Positions 1-6,214 are shown, counted from the first letter of the stretch. The stretch: DNA of 13,113 nt from CAUZFZ01 sp963579025 (GCA_963579025.1 CAUZFZ010000223.1:1-13113), one strand, 5' to 3'. Made by a program: numbers and translations. The notes: a model not told the origin generated them from the sequence alone.

Positions 1-30
1 CTCAATCCACTGCTCCATATCGGTGTACAC
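1..30 (-). CDS. istA: IS21-type transposase IstA, N-terminal fragment (partial, runs off the left edge)
   Basis: Only ten codons are visible, reading (V/M)YTDMEQWIE on the minus strand. This matches my recollection of IS21 IstA N-termini in Planctomycetes, which begin near MEQWIE followed by a basic helix-turn-helix. The start is either GTG at 30, with GGGGGA five bases upstream, or ATG four codons later at 18. An in-frame stop lies just upstream at 55-57. IstA is a DDE-type recombinase that works with the ATPase IstB, which would lie further left. The assignment rests on a very short match supported by the terminal repeats beside it. Confidence 0.5.
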   Translation of the reverse strand, partial: MYTDMEQWIE

Positions 31-176
31 CCTTGTCCCCCACAGCAGGTCGGTTCAGACGATTTCGGATTCTCCGAAAGTCTGATTCGACTGCTACAGG
101 TGATCATCTGGGCGCTACGCTTTTCATTCGACCGCCACTCACCGCCCGGCGCTACGTTTTCTAACCGGCGTCTACA

Positions 177-229
177 TGATGTCGAGACAACGTCTTCCCG
201 ATGTCTGGCTGATGTCGAGACAACGTCTT
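177..229. repeat. Pair of perfect 20-bp direct repeats (IS21 terminal multiple repeats)
   Basis: TGATGTCGAGACAACGTCTT occurs at 177-196 and again at 210-229, a 33-bp period. The repeat contains a small inverted repeat, AGAC-aac-GTCT. They sit at the outer end of the proposed insertion sequence and are the likely binding sites of its transposase. A second, weaker repeat pair (GGCGCTACG followed by TTTTC) lies further inside, at 112-125 and 148-161. Confidence 0.75.
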
Positions 230-232
230 TCA

Positions 233-388
233 GTCAATCGCCGCACCGATCGACAGCACTTCCGGGCCGATTGATTTCAGCCATCCGCCCGGGTAGCTTG
301 GAATCACTGCGTTTCAGGCTCACTCGTGTGGGCCGGGGCCCGTGGTTGCACGACACAGCCACGGGCTTTCTCATGCGCGGGTGCTGCG
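233..388. other. Non-coding stretch between the IS21 end and the last small gene
   Basis: About 155 bases without a convincing gene. It holds a hairpin at 338-366 (listed separately) and, on the minus strand, a short ORF starting ATG at 284 (MAEINRPGSAVDRCGD) that stops exactly at the insertion boundary. That ORF could be the start of a gene cut by the insertion sequence, but it lacks a clear ribosome binding site and cannot be confirmed. Confidence 0.4.
338..380. terminator. Hairpin with conserved CCGCGCATGAGAAA flank downstream of the 49-aa ORF
   Basis: GCCCGTGG (338-345) pairs perfectly with CCACGGGC (359-366) around a 13-nt loop. On the plus strand it is followed by TTTCTC, so it looks like a terminator in that direction. 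On the minus strand it follows the stop codon at 389 and is preceded by CCGCGCATGAGAAA (380-367). The same 14-base sequence and a hairpin also follow the DUF1580 gene near 5878. It is probably transcription punctuation, perhaps bidirectional. Confidence 0.5.
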
Positions 389-538
389 TCAGCTCACGAA
401 GAACACGTGATGCAGCTCTTCGACCGCTGACTTCGGCTCATCATCCGCATCCGGGACGTTGCCCGGCGGATACGCGAAGTCAATTGCCGAGTCGCAGAAT
501 TCCACAATCAGCCGGCCGATCGCTCTGAAGAATCGCAT
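389..538 (-). CDS. Small hypothetical protein, 49 aa
   Basis: A 49-codon ORF begins MRFFRAIGRL and ends HHVFFVS. Its ATG at 538 lies one codon beyond the TGA of the upstream gene (TGA-TCC-ATG, same frame), so it would be translated by reinitiation; no Shine-Dalgarno sequence of its own is obvious. The N-terminus is basic and hydrophobic, and the middle is acidic (PDADDEPKSAVEEL). No family is recognised. In favour of its being real are the tight spacing and the hairpin that closes the transcript just after its stop. It could instead be a chance extension of the preceding frame. Confidence 0.4.
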   Translation of the reverse strand: MRFFRAIGRLIVEFCDSAIDFAYPPGNVPDADDEPKSAVEELHHVFFVS

Positions 539-541
539 GGA

Positions 542-865
542 TCACGCCACTTTCTGCCGCTCGCTGTGTTGCTCTGGGGCCAGTTCGCGCATGGCCCCGA
601 TAAACTCACTGCCGAGAGCCGCTCGGCTTCTGCCGTTCGGTACGCCGACGCCGTTTCGGATCATGTAATCTCTGATCCTGTTCCGCTGGTCTCTGCCGAT
701 GCCGATGCCGATGCGGCGGCCGAAATCCTGGATATCCAGGAACTCGTCCGGGTGGACTCCGCGGCTCAGTCCGCATTCGCGAAGTATCCTGGCCAGGGGG
801 CCCGTCAGGAGTTCGGCGAACGTGCGGAATTGGGGTTCAGTGGCTTCGGATTCCATGAGCGTCAT
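542..865 (-). CDS. Hypothetical protein, 107 aa, possible small DNA-binding protein
   Basis: The start chosen is ATG at 865, because it overlaps the stop of the upstream gene in the ATGA arrangement (862-865) that recurs in this element. An upstream in-frame ATG at 913 would add 16 residues but overlap the neighbour by 52 bases. The protein begins MTLMESEATEPQFRTF. It carries a basic segment, GIGIGRDQRNRIRDYMIRNG, whose pattern suggests a helix-turn-helix or other nucleic-acid-binding helix, though no family is recognised. The GIGIGR stretch is encoded by a short tandem repeat of GATGCC units near 697-715. It is the fourth or fifth gene of the leftmost operon and its function is unknown. Confidence 0.6.
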   Translation of the reverse strand: MTLMESEATEPQFRTFAELLTGPLARILRECGLSRGVHPDEFLDIQDFGRRIGIGIGRDQRNRIRDYMIRNGVGVPNGRSRAALGSEFIGAMRELAPEQHSERQKVA

Positions 866-1242
866 CCCCGGGATTGTGCGTCCATCTGCCGCAATGTAGC
901 CGGGCTGAACCACTCGGCAACTGATGATTCCGCCGAATCCCGTGGCCGGTCAACACTCGCCAGCCGACACAGGGCTTCCATCTTTCCGTCACCCTCGAAG
1001 GATTTAGACGCAGCCGCGGACGCACCCAGCATCAACCGGGCCAGGAGTTCCTGCACACTGCCCACGTGCGGCATCCGATCTACGAGTCGTTCCAGGGATT
1101 CCCAAATCCGGAACGGCAAAGTGGCTTCGAATTCTCGCGTTTCCAGTGCATCGCGAGCGGCCATGATTTCGTCCCAGTGCTCTTCAAGTTCGGCTTCGTC
1201 TGCCGAGTTCAGCCGGTCGTAGTTCCATGGGGTATCCTGCAT
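862..1242 (-). CDS. Hypothetical protein, 126 aa
   Basis: This 126-residue acidic protein starts MQDTPWNYDRLNSADEAELE. A clear ribosome binding site, AAAGGA, lies about six bases before the ATG. It is predicted to be mostly helical, with a tryptophan in each of three segments (DEHWDE-like, FRIWES, AEWFS). No catalytic motif, signal peptide or membrane segment is visible, and I do not recognise the family. It begins 69 bases after the stop of the second Nu1-like gene and is translationally coupled to the next gene by a 4-bp overlap. Its company suggests an accessory function of the element rather than a housekeeping role. Confidence 0.65.
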   Translation of the reverse strand: MQDTPWNYDRLNSADEAELEEHWDEIMAARDALETREFEATLPFRIWESLERLVDRMPHVGSVQELLARLMLGASAAASKSFEGDGKMEALCRLASVDRPRDSAESSVAEWFSPATLRQMDAQSRG

Positions 1243-1311
1243 CGGGCGTCCTTTCGAATAGTGATATTGGGAAGTTCTATTAACGGGGCAGCACGACCGT
1301 CGCGGACCCGG

Positions 1312-1902
1312 TCACTGTAGAAAATCTGGCCGATCACCTTTGTTTGTAGTCACGCCACCTGGCTCAGATGACTGCTCTTGGATTTCTTCACCAGGGGGCT
1401 GTTCTTTGGCAACCGGGTCGTCGTCGTCCTGCAATGCTTCGGAGAATAGCTCTGTGGTTTCGGCCATGAACTGGCGAACGGAACCGATTGCCGTGTTGCA
1501 GTGCTCCAACGCGATGCCCCGAGCGGCTGCCCGGTCGCTGGATTGGCTGGAAACTTCGTGAACGATCTGGTCGAGTTGCGCGTGCAGCTCAATCGCTAGA
1601 GGGCCGATCAGCTTGCCGAACTCATCCACGGTCAGCAGCTCACCAGATTCGGTCATTCGCTGATCGGCCAGGATCAAAGTCGACTCTTTCGCGAACCGCT
1701 CGGTCCAGGTTTTCTCGCTGCCGGTCACCATTCGCTGATATAGCCACTTCACGACCGGGGAGACGGCGTACGCGCCGGCCGCGTTCGGCGTCATCGGGCA
1801 CCCCTGTTTCGCCCACGCGTCAAGTTTGCGGACGGTGCATGACCGGCCCGTGATCGACTTAACCGCAATCGCGAGCATCGCACGTGATCTGGCTTCAATC
1901 AT
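1312..1902 (-). CDS. Nu1-like DNA-binding protein (terminase small subunit-like), second copy, 196 aa
   Basis: The N-terminal third has the layout of a MerR/Nu1-type winged helix: a turn with LDAWAKQGCPM, then a conserved-looking YAVSPVVKWLYQR helix around residues 45-57. The middle, from LADQRMTES through ELLTVDEFGKLIGPLAIELHAQLDQI, is the heptad-like pattern seen after the DNA-binding domain in Nu1-like phage packaging proteins. The C-terminus is acidic and glutamine-rich and probably disordered. The protein upstream shares the same order of blocks, so the two look like diverged tandem paralogues. Its ATG overlaps the upstream stop by 4 bp (1899-1902). In phages such proteins recognise the packaging start site; here the role is inferred, and a transcription regulator is the main alternative. 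Confidence 0.6.
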   Translation of the reverse strand: MIEARSRAMLAIAVKSITGRSCTVRKLDAWAKQGCPMTPNAAGAYAVSPVVKWLYQRMVTGSEKTWTERFAKESTLILADQRMTESGELLTVDEFGKLIGPLAIELHAQLDQIVHEVSSQSSDRAAARGIALEHCNTAIGSVRQFMAETTELFSEALQDDDDPVAKEQPPGEEIQEQSSEPGGVTTNKGDRPDFLQ

Positions 1903-2438
1903 TTGCCGTCCTCCAGAAGATTCACTCCGGTCTGCTCATGCACGGATTCAATGGTCTGCCTGAACCGCTCAGGCGTCGCACAGAGTCCCGTGAGCGCCTT
2001 GCGGGCTTCGATTCGGATTCGTCGGGTACGGGCTCTCACGGCGATTCTGATGGGGTCGACGTCGCCGTCTGGCTGGATTGCTTCCGGCAGAGTCGCTTCG
2101 AGCTTCTGGAGTTCCTTGACCAGGTGGACGACAAGGTTTGCACATAACACTTCCCCAGCTTCTCGAGGTAGCAGTTTCGCGCGGGCTTCGATCCGCGTCC
2201 GGCTCTGTTTCAGGAATCTCTCCTGCGAGCGTTTCGCGGCCCAGCTCGGTTCATCGGTCTCGGGGTTCCCCGCGCGGGCGAATAACCACGAGACGAGTTT
2301 GGCAACGTCGTAGCCGTGCGGGCCCTTGTCCAGGGGTGCTCCGGAAGCGCCCCAGTCTTGCAAGCTTTTCCGCGAACCGACGGCACAGAAGCCCTTGCAA
2401 CTCGCGGCCAGTTCGCTTTTCGATGATGCGTAAATCAT
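1899..2438 (-). CDS. Nu1-like DNA-binding protein (terminase small subunit-like), first copy, 179 aa
   Basis: The N-terminus (residues 1-55) contains LQDWGASGAPLDKGP followed by GYDVAKLVSWLFAR, which matches the LDAWAKQGCP...YAVSPVVKWLYQR blocks of the next gene. A middle region, RIEARAKLLPREAGEVLCAN and the leucine-rich helix after it, fits the typical Nu1 linker and dimerisation helix. The C-terminal half is rich in arginine. The ATG at 2438 has AAGG about a dozen bases upstream, so initiation may be weak. It starts 63 bases after the small ORF at 2502-2693. It may bind packaging or operator sites. No large terminase, portal or capsid gene is seen in the window. Confidence 0.6.
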   Translation of the reverse strand: MIYASSKSELAASCKGFCAVGSRKSLQDWGASGAPLDKGPHGYDVAKLVSWLFARAGNPETDEPSWAAKRSQERFLKQSRTRIEARAKLLPREAGEVLCANLVVHLVKELQKLEATLPEAIQPDGDVDPIRIAVRARTRRIRIEARKALTGLCATPERFRQTIESVHEQTGVNLLEDGK

Positions 2439-2501
2439 GCGGATTCTGAGCCTTGTGAAGATGGGTATTGAGGGCAGAACGAGGGGAAAATCATTCAGTA
2501 G

Positions 2502-2693
2502 CTACACGTTTAACGCGATTACAAAACCACGGCCCCGTTTGATCGGCCCCAGAGGACCCGCCGATAATGGGGGTCGCCTTGCCTCCGATCGGCCGATTCC
2601 GTGCGTCAGGAGTGACACGGGTCCGGCCTGTCGATGGCTCCTTGTCGGCACCCCCAGAATCTGCGGGTCTGATGTCCGGTCGCCGTGTTTCAT
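2502..2693 (-). CDS. Small hypothetical basic protein, 63 aa
   Basis: An ORF of 63 codons starts MKHGDRTSDPQILGVPTRSH and ends GFVIALNV. The strongest support is a near-ideal ribosome binding site (AAAGGA, seven bases from the ATG). The product is basic, rich in Arg, Pro and Gly, and matches no family I know. Part of its coding sequence (2648-2666) is a near-copy of the end of the replication gene. It lies between the iteron cluster and the Nu1-like genes. It may be a genuine short gene or an ORF within a leader region. Confidence 0.4.
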   Translation of the reverse strand: MKHGDRTSDPQILGVPTRSHRQAGPVSLLTHGIGRSEARRPPLSAGPLGPIKRGRGFVIALNV

Positions 2694-2909
2694 CGCGGCT
2701 TCCTTTCCACGTTGGTTGCTTCGATTCTCTGATCAGTGGCAACTGTTTCACTTCTCCGACGTAGGTTCTGTGCAACGTCGTCGTCGTTGTACGTTGCACG
2801 GGGGTAAGCCCCCCCCGTGCAACGCTACGTGAACATGGCGTTGAATGGTGCAACGACGCTACGTGCAACGCATCGTGCAACGCTCACTTTGCACCCCCAA
2901 AATCTGCGG
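2648..2909. repeat. 19-bp near-perfect direct repeat flanking the iterons
   Basis: GCACCCCCA(G/A)AATCTGCGG occurs at 2648-2666, inside the 63-aa ORF, and at 2891-2909, at the 3' end of the replication gene. The copies differ by one base and are 243 bp apart, one on each side of the iteron cluster. They may be a remnant of a duplication or part of the origin. Confidence 0.6.
2770..2882. repeat. Iteron cluster of six GTGCAACG repeats, candidate replication origin or operator
   Basis: The octamer GTGCAACG occurs on the plus strand at 2770, 2817, 2848, 2863 and 2875, and inverted as CGTTGCAC at 2792. The first and second copies face each other with 9-bp arms (2770-2778 and 2791-2799). The second and third form a perfect 13-bp hairpin (2792-2804 and 2812-2824, 7-nt loop). 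The cluster starts directly after the stop of the replication gene and covers the only non-coding space in this part of the element. Iterons beside a Prim-Pol/helicase gene are typical of replication origins in plasmids and phage satellites. Binding sites for the Nu1-like proteins are an alternative. Confidence 0.6.
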
Positions 2910-4989
2910 TTGGTGAGTCTGGATGCACGTAGTCTTCATTGATGGCATACCCCGAGTACCGTGGACCACCGCCTTTCGGCATCACGTCCGACACCATTTC
3001 GAGCTTCCCTTCCGCCGTCATCGCCTCAAGCAGATTCGTGCATTTCCGCTGGGACAGATCATCCATTCGACCGTGGACGTGCCTGGCGCTCACCGGCCGC
3101 CCGTACTCTGTGATGATGCGGCACACTTTGTTTTCGTGGCCCTCACGGTCCGCACGTTCCCGGATGGCCCGGTCTCGTTCCTGTTTGGCCAGGTTCTCTG
3201 ACAACTGCTCCACCTGAACGTCCCAGATGCGTCCGCCTTCGGTGTACTGAGAGCCTTCGTCGACGTTGACGATGTACTTGCCCGAGTGGGCGAATCCGCC
3301 GGTTTCGATCTGCAGTTTGTGCTTTCCGTCGCCTTCGTAGTCTTCAAGACGACTGATCAGCATCCACTGACGCATCCATGCGGCGAAGCCCGCCCCGCTG
3401 ATATCGTCCCGTGTCGTGTACCGTGGTCCGCCACCATGGCGACGATCACCCTTCCGCGTGTGATGGATGCCAATGAGAGTGACGCCGCAATCCTTCGCCG
3501 CCTGACTGATGCGATGGAGGTAAGGCCCCATCGCCATGATGTCATGGCTGTTTACCGGCTTGGATGCTCCGGCCGTGACGCACAAATAGAATGGATCAAT
3601 GATCGCAACTTTGATTTCGTGCTTCAGCCATAGCCGCTTGAGGGCTTCGATGTGTCTGTCGCTACCGAACGCTGGCAAAGCCGTGCTCCACTTCAGATTC
3701 GAGAGTCCCTTAACCGGGTCAACGCCTCTCGCCGGAGCGATTCGGTTAAGCAAATCCTGAATCTCGCCCGGGTACGTCTCGCCGACCATGATGAGCACAT
3801 TAACCGGCTCCTCGACTTTGAATTCCGGCACCCCGAGAAATTCCTTTCCCGCGGCTAAAGACACCCCGAGGTCTACGGCTAAGGTCGTCTTCAGCGATTT
3901 TTCGGGAGCCACGATCATCATGCACATCCCGTCTTGAACGACTCGGTCGCAAAGGTAGCGGCGGTTCCAGTCTTGGCGGACGACATATTCTGAAGCCAGT
4001 ACTGGAAACAGCTCATCTTCATCAAGCGAGTTTCTACTATCCTCTCCGCCGAAGATGTCGCCCTTAACCGGCTGCGGTTCGAATTCAGTCTTCGCCGTGG
4101 CCAGGTTGAGCTCGGTTAAGGCTCCCGCGACGTCCGCACCCCGTTCTTTCAAAATCTGGAACAGCGTCGCCGCGGTAATGCCGCCGTCGACTTTGCAGGA
4201 GTCCCAGCGTTTATGGATCGTCCCGTCGTTGAGGTAATGGGGGTCGCCATAACACCATTCGACAAAGTGATCCCTGGCCAGGGCATCGCCGCCCGTGGCC
4301 GCGTGGCAAGCCATCATGAGGTCAGCCCATTTGCCGCCACCTTCGCCGCGGAAGTCGCACGGGTTAAGGCGCGTCAGCACGATTTCCAGTTGCTCGGCAG
4401 TCAGCTCCGCATCCGACGATGTCTTGGAGTCACTGACCGGCCGGGTTAAGGATTTCAGCAAACCGGCCGGTATCGTTTCGGGGGTCGTTCCGAGTAAAGC
4501 GGCTTTGGTGGAATAGCTGCCGCCCTGCCAATGGGAGCTCCCCGCGACGACGACGTATTGTCCTTCGCGGAGAAACTCGATTCCGGGGTAAGCGTCGATT
4601 GTCTTGCGGAACTCGCCCCCGGGCGGCTTCCGGAAGTAAAGATGACTCCCACCGGACGGGTTTGTAATAACGGGGGTCTCGGTTAAGTCGATTCCATGAT
4701 CGACGCACAGTCGCTTCAGCGACTCCCGCCCGTCGACCTGGTGCCCGGTCTCGGTTTTCGCTTCGACATCGATGACGATATCCGTCGGCCCCAGAGCCCA
4801 GCCGAGACTGTGCCCGTCTTCCAGGTACGCTTCCAGTTCTTCAGTTGAGTGGCGGGACGTTCGCCAGCCGGTTTTCAAGGGGGCCTTCGATGCCGGCGAG
4901 CCCTCCTGGTAACGTCGCAGCGGGAACAACCGAGCCCGCAGAGCCCGCAGATACCAACTCAGGGTGGACGCTGATTGTGTTGCCATCAT
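2884..4989 (-). CDS. Replication protein: Prim-Pol primase, PriCT-like and RecA/RepA-like helicase, 701 aa
   Basis: Three parts can be read. Residues 15-185 are an archaeo-eukaryotic-type Prim-Pol: IVIDVEAK (D74, E76), SGGSHLYF (H116), GIEFLREG (E138) and a following VVVAGSSHWQGGSY strand. Residues 195-285 resemble a PriCT domain (KWADLMMACHA, KRWDSCKVDGGIT). Residues 335-600 are a RecA-fold ATPase of the RepA/AAA_25 kind, with P-loop APEKSLKTT (361-369), GETYPGE (403-409), Walker B VAIIDPF (D465) and IGIHHTRKG (507-514). A C-terminal winged helix (about 615-685) follows. The product probably synthesises primers and unwinds DNA at the element's own origin. The start at 4989 overlaps the upstream stop by 4 bp; the adjacent second ATG is equally possible. 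Confidence 0.85.
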   Translation of the reverse strand: MMATQSASTLSWYLRALRARLFPLRRYQEGSPASKAPLKTGWRTSRHSTEELEAYLEDGHSLGWALGPTDIVIDVEAKTETGHQVDGRESLKRLCVDHGIDLTETPVITNPSGGSHLYFRKPPGGEFRKTIDAYPGIEFLREGQYVVVAGSSHWQGGSYSTKAALLGTTPETIPAGLLKSLTRPVSDSKTSSDAELTAEQLEIVLTRLNPCDFRGEGGGKWADLMMACHAATGGDALARDHFVEWCYGDPHYLNDGTIHKRWDSCKVDGGITAATLFQILKERGADVAGALTELNLATAKTEFEPQPVKGDIFGGEDSRNSLDEDELFPVLASEYVVRQDWNRRYLCDRVVQDGMCMMIVAPEKSLKTTLAVDLGVSLAAGKEFLGVPEFKVEEPVNVLIMVGETYPGEIQDLLNRIAPARGVDPVKGLSNLKWSTALPAFGSDRHIEALKRLWLKHEIKVAIIDPFYLCVTAGASKPVNSHDIMAMGPYLHRISQAAKDCGVTLIGIHHTRKGDRRHGGGPRYTTRDDISGAGFAAWMRQWMLISRLEDYEGDGKHKLQIETGGFAHSGKYIVNVDEGSQYTEGGRIWDVQVEQLSENLAKQERDRAIRERADREGHENKVCRIITEYGRPVSARHVHGRMDDLSQRKCTNLLEAMTAEGKLEMVSDVMPKGGGPRYSGYAINEDYVHPDSPTADFGGAK

Positions 4990-5780
4990 GCCTGGCCCCC
5001 CGTAACCAGGGGCGGCATCTGCCAGGTGGCTGCGTTTGGTGTCCGGTCATCTGTCCAGGCGTCTGCGGGGACCACAGTGGAAATCGGGTGCCCGGTATCG
5101 CTTCGCTGGACCGAAACGCCGAACGATCGACAGCGGCCATAGTCCTTCAGTGTCCAGGTCGCTTCTGGCTCGGCGGGACGACTCCACCCAAACAGAGAAG
5201 CCCGGCCTTCCCGGCTCGCCTTGTGGATAAGCGACACTTCGATGTCCTGAAGCGCTCCGGTAACCCAGAACAGGTCGCAGCCATAGCTGGCCATGCGGAA
5301 GCTCAGCAGCCTATCAACGGATTCTGCGGATGCTGGTGCCTGACTCCCGCGGGTTTCAATGACCAGGGCTCTTAGATGGTTCTGGATTGCGAGGTAAACC
5401 AGGTCGTCGACTGCTGCGGGATGCGCCAGGTCCCAGCTTCCCGAGTACCGGACGAGTCGACCGCTGACGTCGGCGCGTCGATCGGTGCTGAGTCGTCGGA
5501 TTGCATCGGCCAGGGCCGGCTCGCAGAGCGTCTCGCTGATGATGCCCACCCGATCCATAACCGGGTAGACCAGCGATCCCCGGCTTATCAGCGGCAGACC
5601 GGTCGTCAGACTGATCGACAGGTCGACTGCGTACCAGGCCCTCAGATACGGGCTCAGATAGTTGCCCCCTGCGACCGTGAGGCGATTCTGCGGGGTACTC
5701 CACTGGCCAGCGTTTACAGAGTTTCGATTTTTTCGGGGTCGCCGCGAATGTGGCTTGCCGAATGGAAAGGGGGCTATCAA
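4986..5780 (-). CDS. Degenerate RepA/AAA_25-like protein lacking a P-loop, 264 aa
   Basis: The protein lines up by eye with the helicase part of the next gene. LTVAGGNYLSPY then AVDLSISLTTGLPLI corresponds to MIVAPEKSLKTT then AVDLGVSLAAGKEFL. VGIISETLCEP corresponds to VLIMVGETYPG. LRALVIETRG corresponds to IKVAIIDPFY, and CDLFWVTGAL corresponds to CGVTLIGIHH. The Walker A lysine and threonine are absent (NYLSPY) and the Walker B aspartate is not kept, so it is unlikely to hydrolyse ATP. The start is a TTG codon at 5780 with AAAGG ten bases upstream; no nearer ATG fits. Its stop overlaps the next gene by 4 bp, which suggests the two products act together, perhaps as a helicase loader or structural subunit. 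That role is inference. Confidence 0.6.
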   Translation of the reverse strand: MIAPFPFGKPHSRRPRKNRNSVNAGQWSTPQNRLTVAGGNYLSPYLRAWYAVDLSISLTTGLPLISRGSLVYPVMDRVGIISETLCEPALADAIRRLSTDRRADVSGRLVRYSGSWDLAHPAAVDDLVYLAIQNHLRALVIETRGSQAPASAESVDRLLSFRMASYGCDLFWVTGALQDIEVSLIHKASREGRASLFGWSRPAEPEATWTLKDYGRCRSFGVSVQRSDTGHPISTVVPADAWTDDRTPNAATWQMPPLVTGGQA

Positions 5781-5804
5781 GGTACGTGCGCCTTTACAGG
5801 ATGC

Positions 5805-5824
5805 GTGCCGCGGGCAAGCGGCAC
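5805..5824. promoter_or_regulatory. Hairpin just upstream of the 264-aa gene's ribosome binding site
   Basis: GTGCCGC (5805-5811) pairs perfectly with GCGGCAC (5818-5824) around a 6-nt loop. On the minus strand it lies between the hairpin after the DUF1580 gene and the AAAGG motif of the TTG-started gene. It may insulate or modulate translation. No function is proven. Confidence 0.4.
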
Positions 5825-5834
5825 AGGAAACACG

Positions 5835-5878
5835 AGCCCCGATGATCTACGCCGGTCGTCGGGGTTTCTCATGCGCGG
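5835..5878. terminator. Hairpin with CCGCGCATGAGAAA flank after the DUF1580 gene
   Basis: CCCCGA (5837-5842) pairs with TCGGGG (5859-5864); the stem is extended by A-T and G-T pairs. On the plus strand the stem runs into TTTCTC. On the minus strand the DUF1580 stop (5879-5881) is followed at once by CCGCGCATGAGAAA (5878-5865) and then the stem. The same 14 bases plus a different hairpin occur at 338-380. It is likely a terminator or processing site separating the regulator gene from the replication genes. Confidence 0.55.
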
Positions 5879-6166
5879 TCAGAGGAGGCCAGCCGCTTCA
5901 AGTTTTCGCGACGTTCGCTCTGAGCGGTGTGCGTCGTCAGGTTCGGCAGTGGTCGCACGTTTCGCGGCAGTGACCGCCTGGAAGAACCTGGCCAGGGATT
6001 CCTCGCTGACCTGCATTCTGCCCCCAACATTCAGGGCTTCGAGCTTCACGCCGTTGATCCCGTGAGAAATCCAGCGGTAGACACTCTGAGGGGATACCGC
6101 GCGGCCGGGGACGCTGCGGGCGGCTTTGGCCAGGGGCAACATGGTTTCGCGAAATGGATCGATCAT
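5879..6166 (-). CDS. DUF1580-family helix-turn-helix protein, 95 aa, likely regulator or excisionase
   Basis: The pattern MIDP...E...LPLAKAARSVPGR, then SVYRWISHGINGVKLEAL, then VGGRMQVSEESLARFFQAV fits DUF1580, a small MerR/excisionase-like family found largely in Planctomycetes. Residues 10-70 form the winged helix: the recognition helix is probably SPQSVYRWISHG, and the wing follows in LEALNVGGRMQVS. The C-terminal 25 residues are polar and arginine-rich. It is separated from the neighbouring genes by strong hairpins on both sides, so it may be its own transcription unit. By position between integrase and replication gene it could be the recombination directionality factor or the master regulator of the element. 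Both are inferences. A GGGA lies 12 bases before the ATG. Confidence 0.75.
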   Translation of the reverse strand: MIDPFRETMLPLAKAARSVPGRAVSPQSVYRWISHGINGVKLEALNVGGRMQVSEESLARFFQAVTAAKRATTAEPDDAHRSERTSRKLEAAGLL

Positions 6167-6214
6167 GATTCATGTGTCCCGTTAGAGAGGTTGTGGTAAC
6201 CAACAGAACGCATG

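Larger units (their letters stand above)
1..232 (-). mobile_element. End of an IS21-family insertion sequence (upstream end of istA)
   Basis: The first codons of a putative istA lie at the left edge, with about 200 bases of non-coding repeat-rich DNA upstream. Two perfect 20-bp direct repeats (TGATGTCGAGACAACGTCTT) lie at 177-196 and 210-229. Two near-copies of GGCGCTACG(C)TTTTC lie at 112-125 and 148-161. Read on the minus strand, the outermost repeat begins TGAAAGACG at 232, so the boundary would carry the TG...CA termini usual for IS21. Multiple subterminal repeats bound by IstA are a known feature of this family. The exact outer base is inferred, because the other end of the element and the target duplication are outside the window. 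Confidence 0.65.

Noticed and set aside
866..913. Longer N-terminus for the 107-aa protein
   Set aside because: It would overlap the upstream gene by 52 bases; the ATGA overlap at 862-865 matches the coupling used by neighbouring genes.
2491..2880. A 129-codon minus-strand ORF across the iterons
   Set aside because: Its sequence is low-complexity where it crosses the repeats, it has no family features, and a shorter frame with a far better ribosome binding site overlaps it.
2770..2882. CRISPR array
   Set aside because: The repeats are only 8 bases, irregularly spaced and in both orientations, which fits iterons and not CRISPR.
4845..6065. Long plus-strand ORFs opposite the helicase-like, replication and DUF1580 genes
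   Set aside because: They are antisense shadows of minus-strand genes with recognisable domains; their products have no family features.
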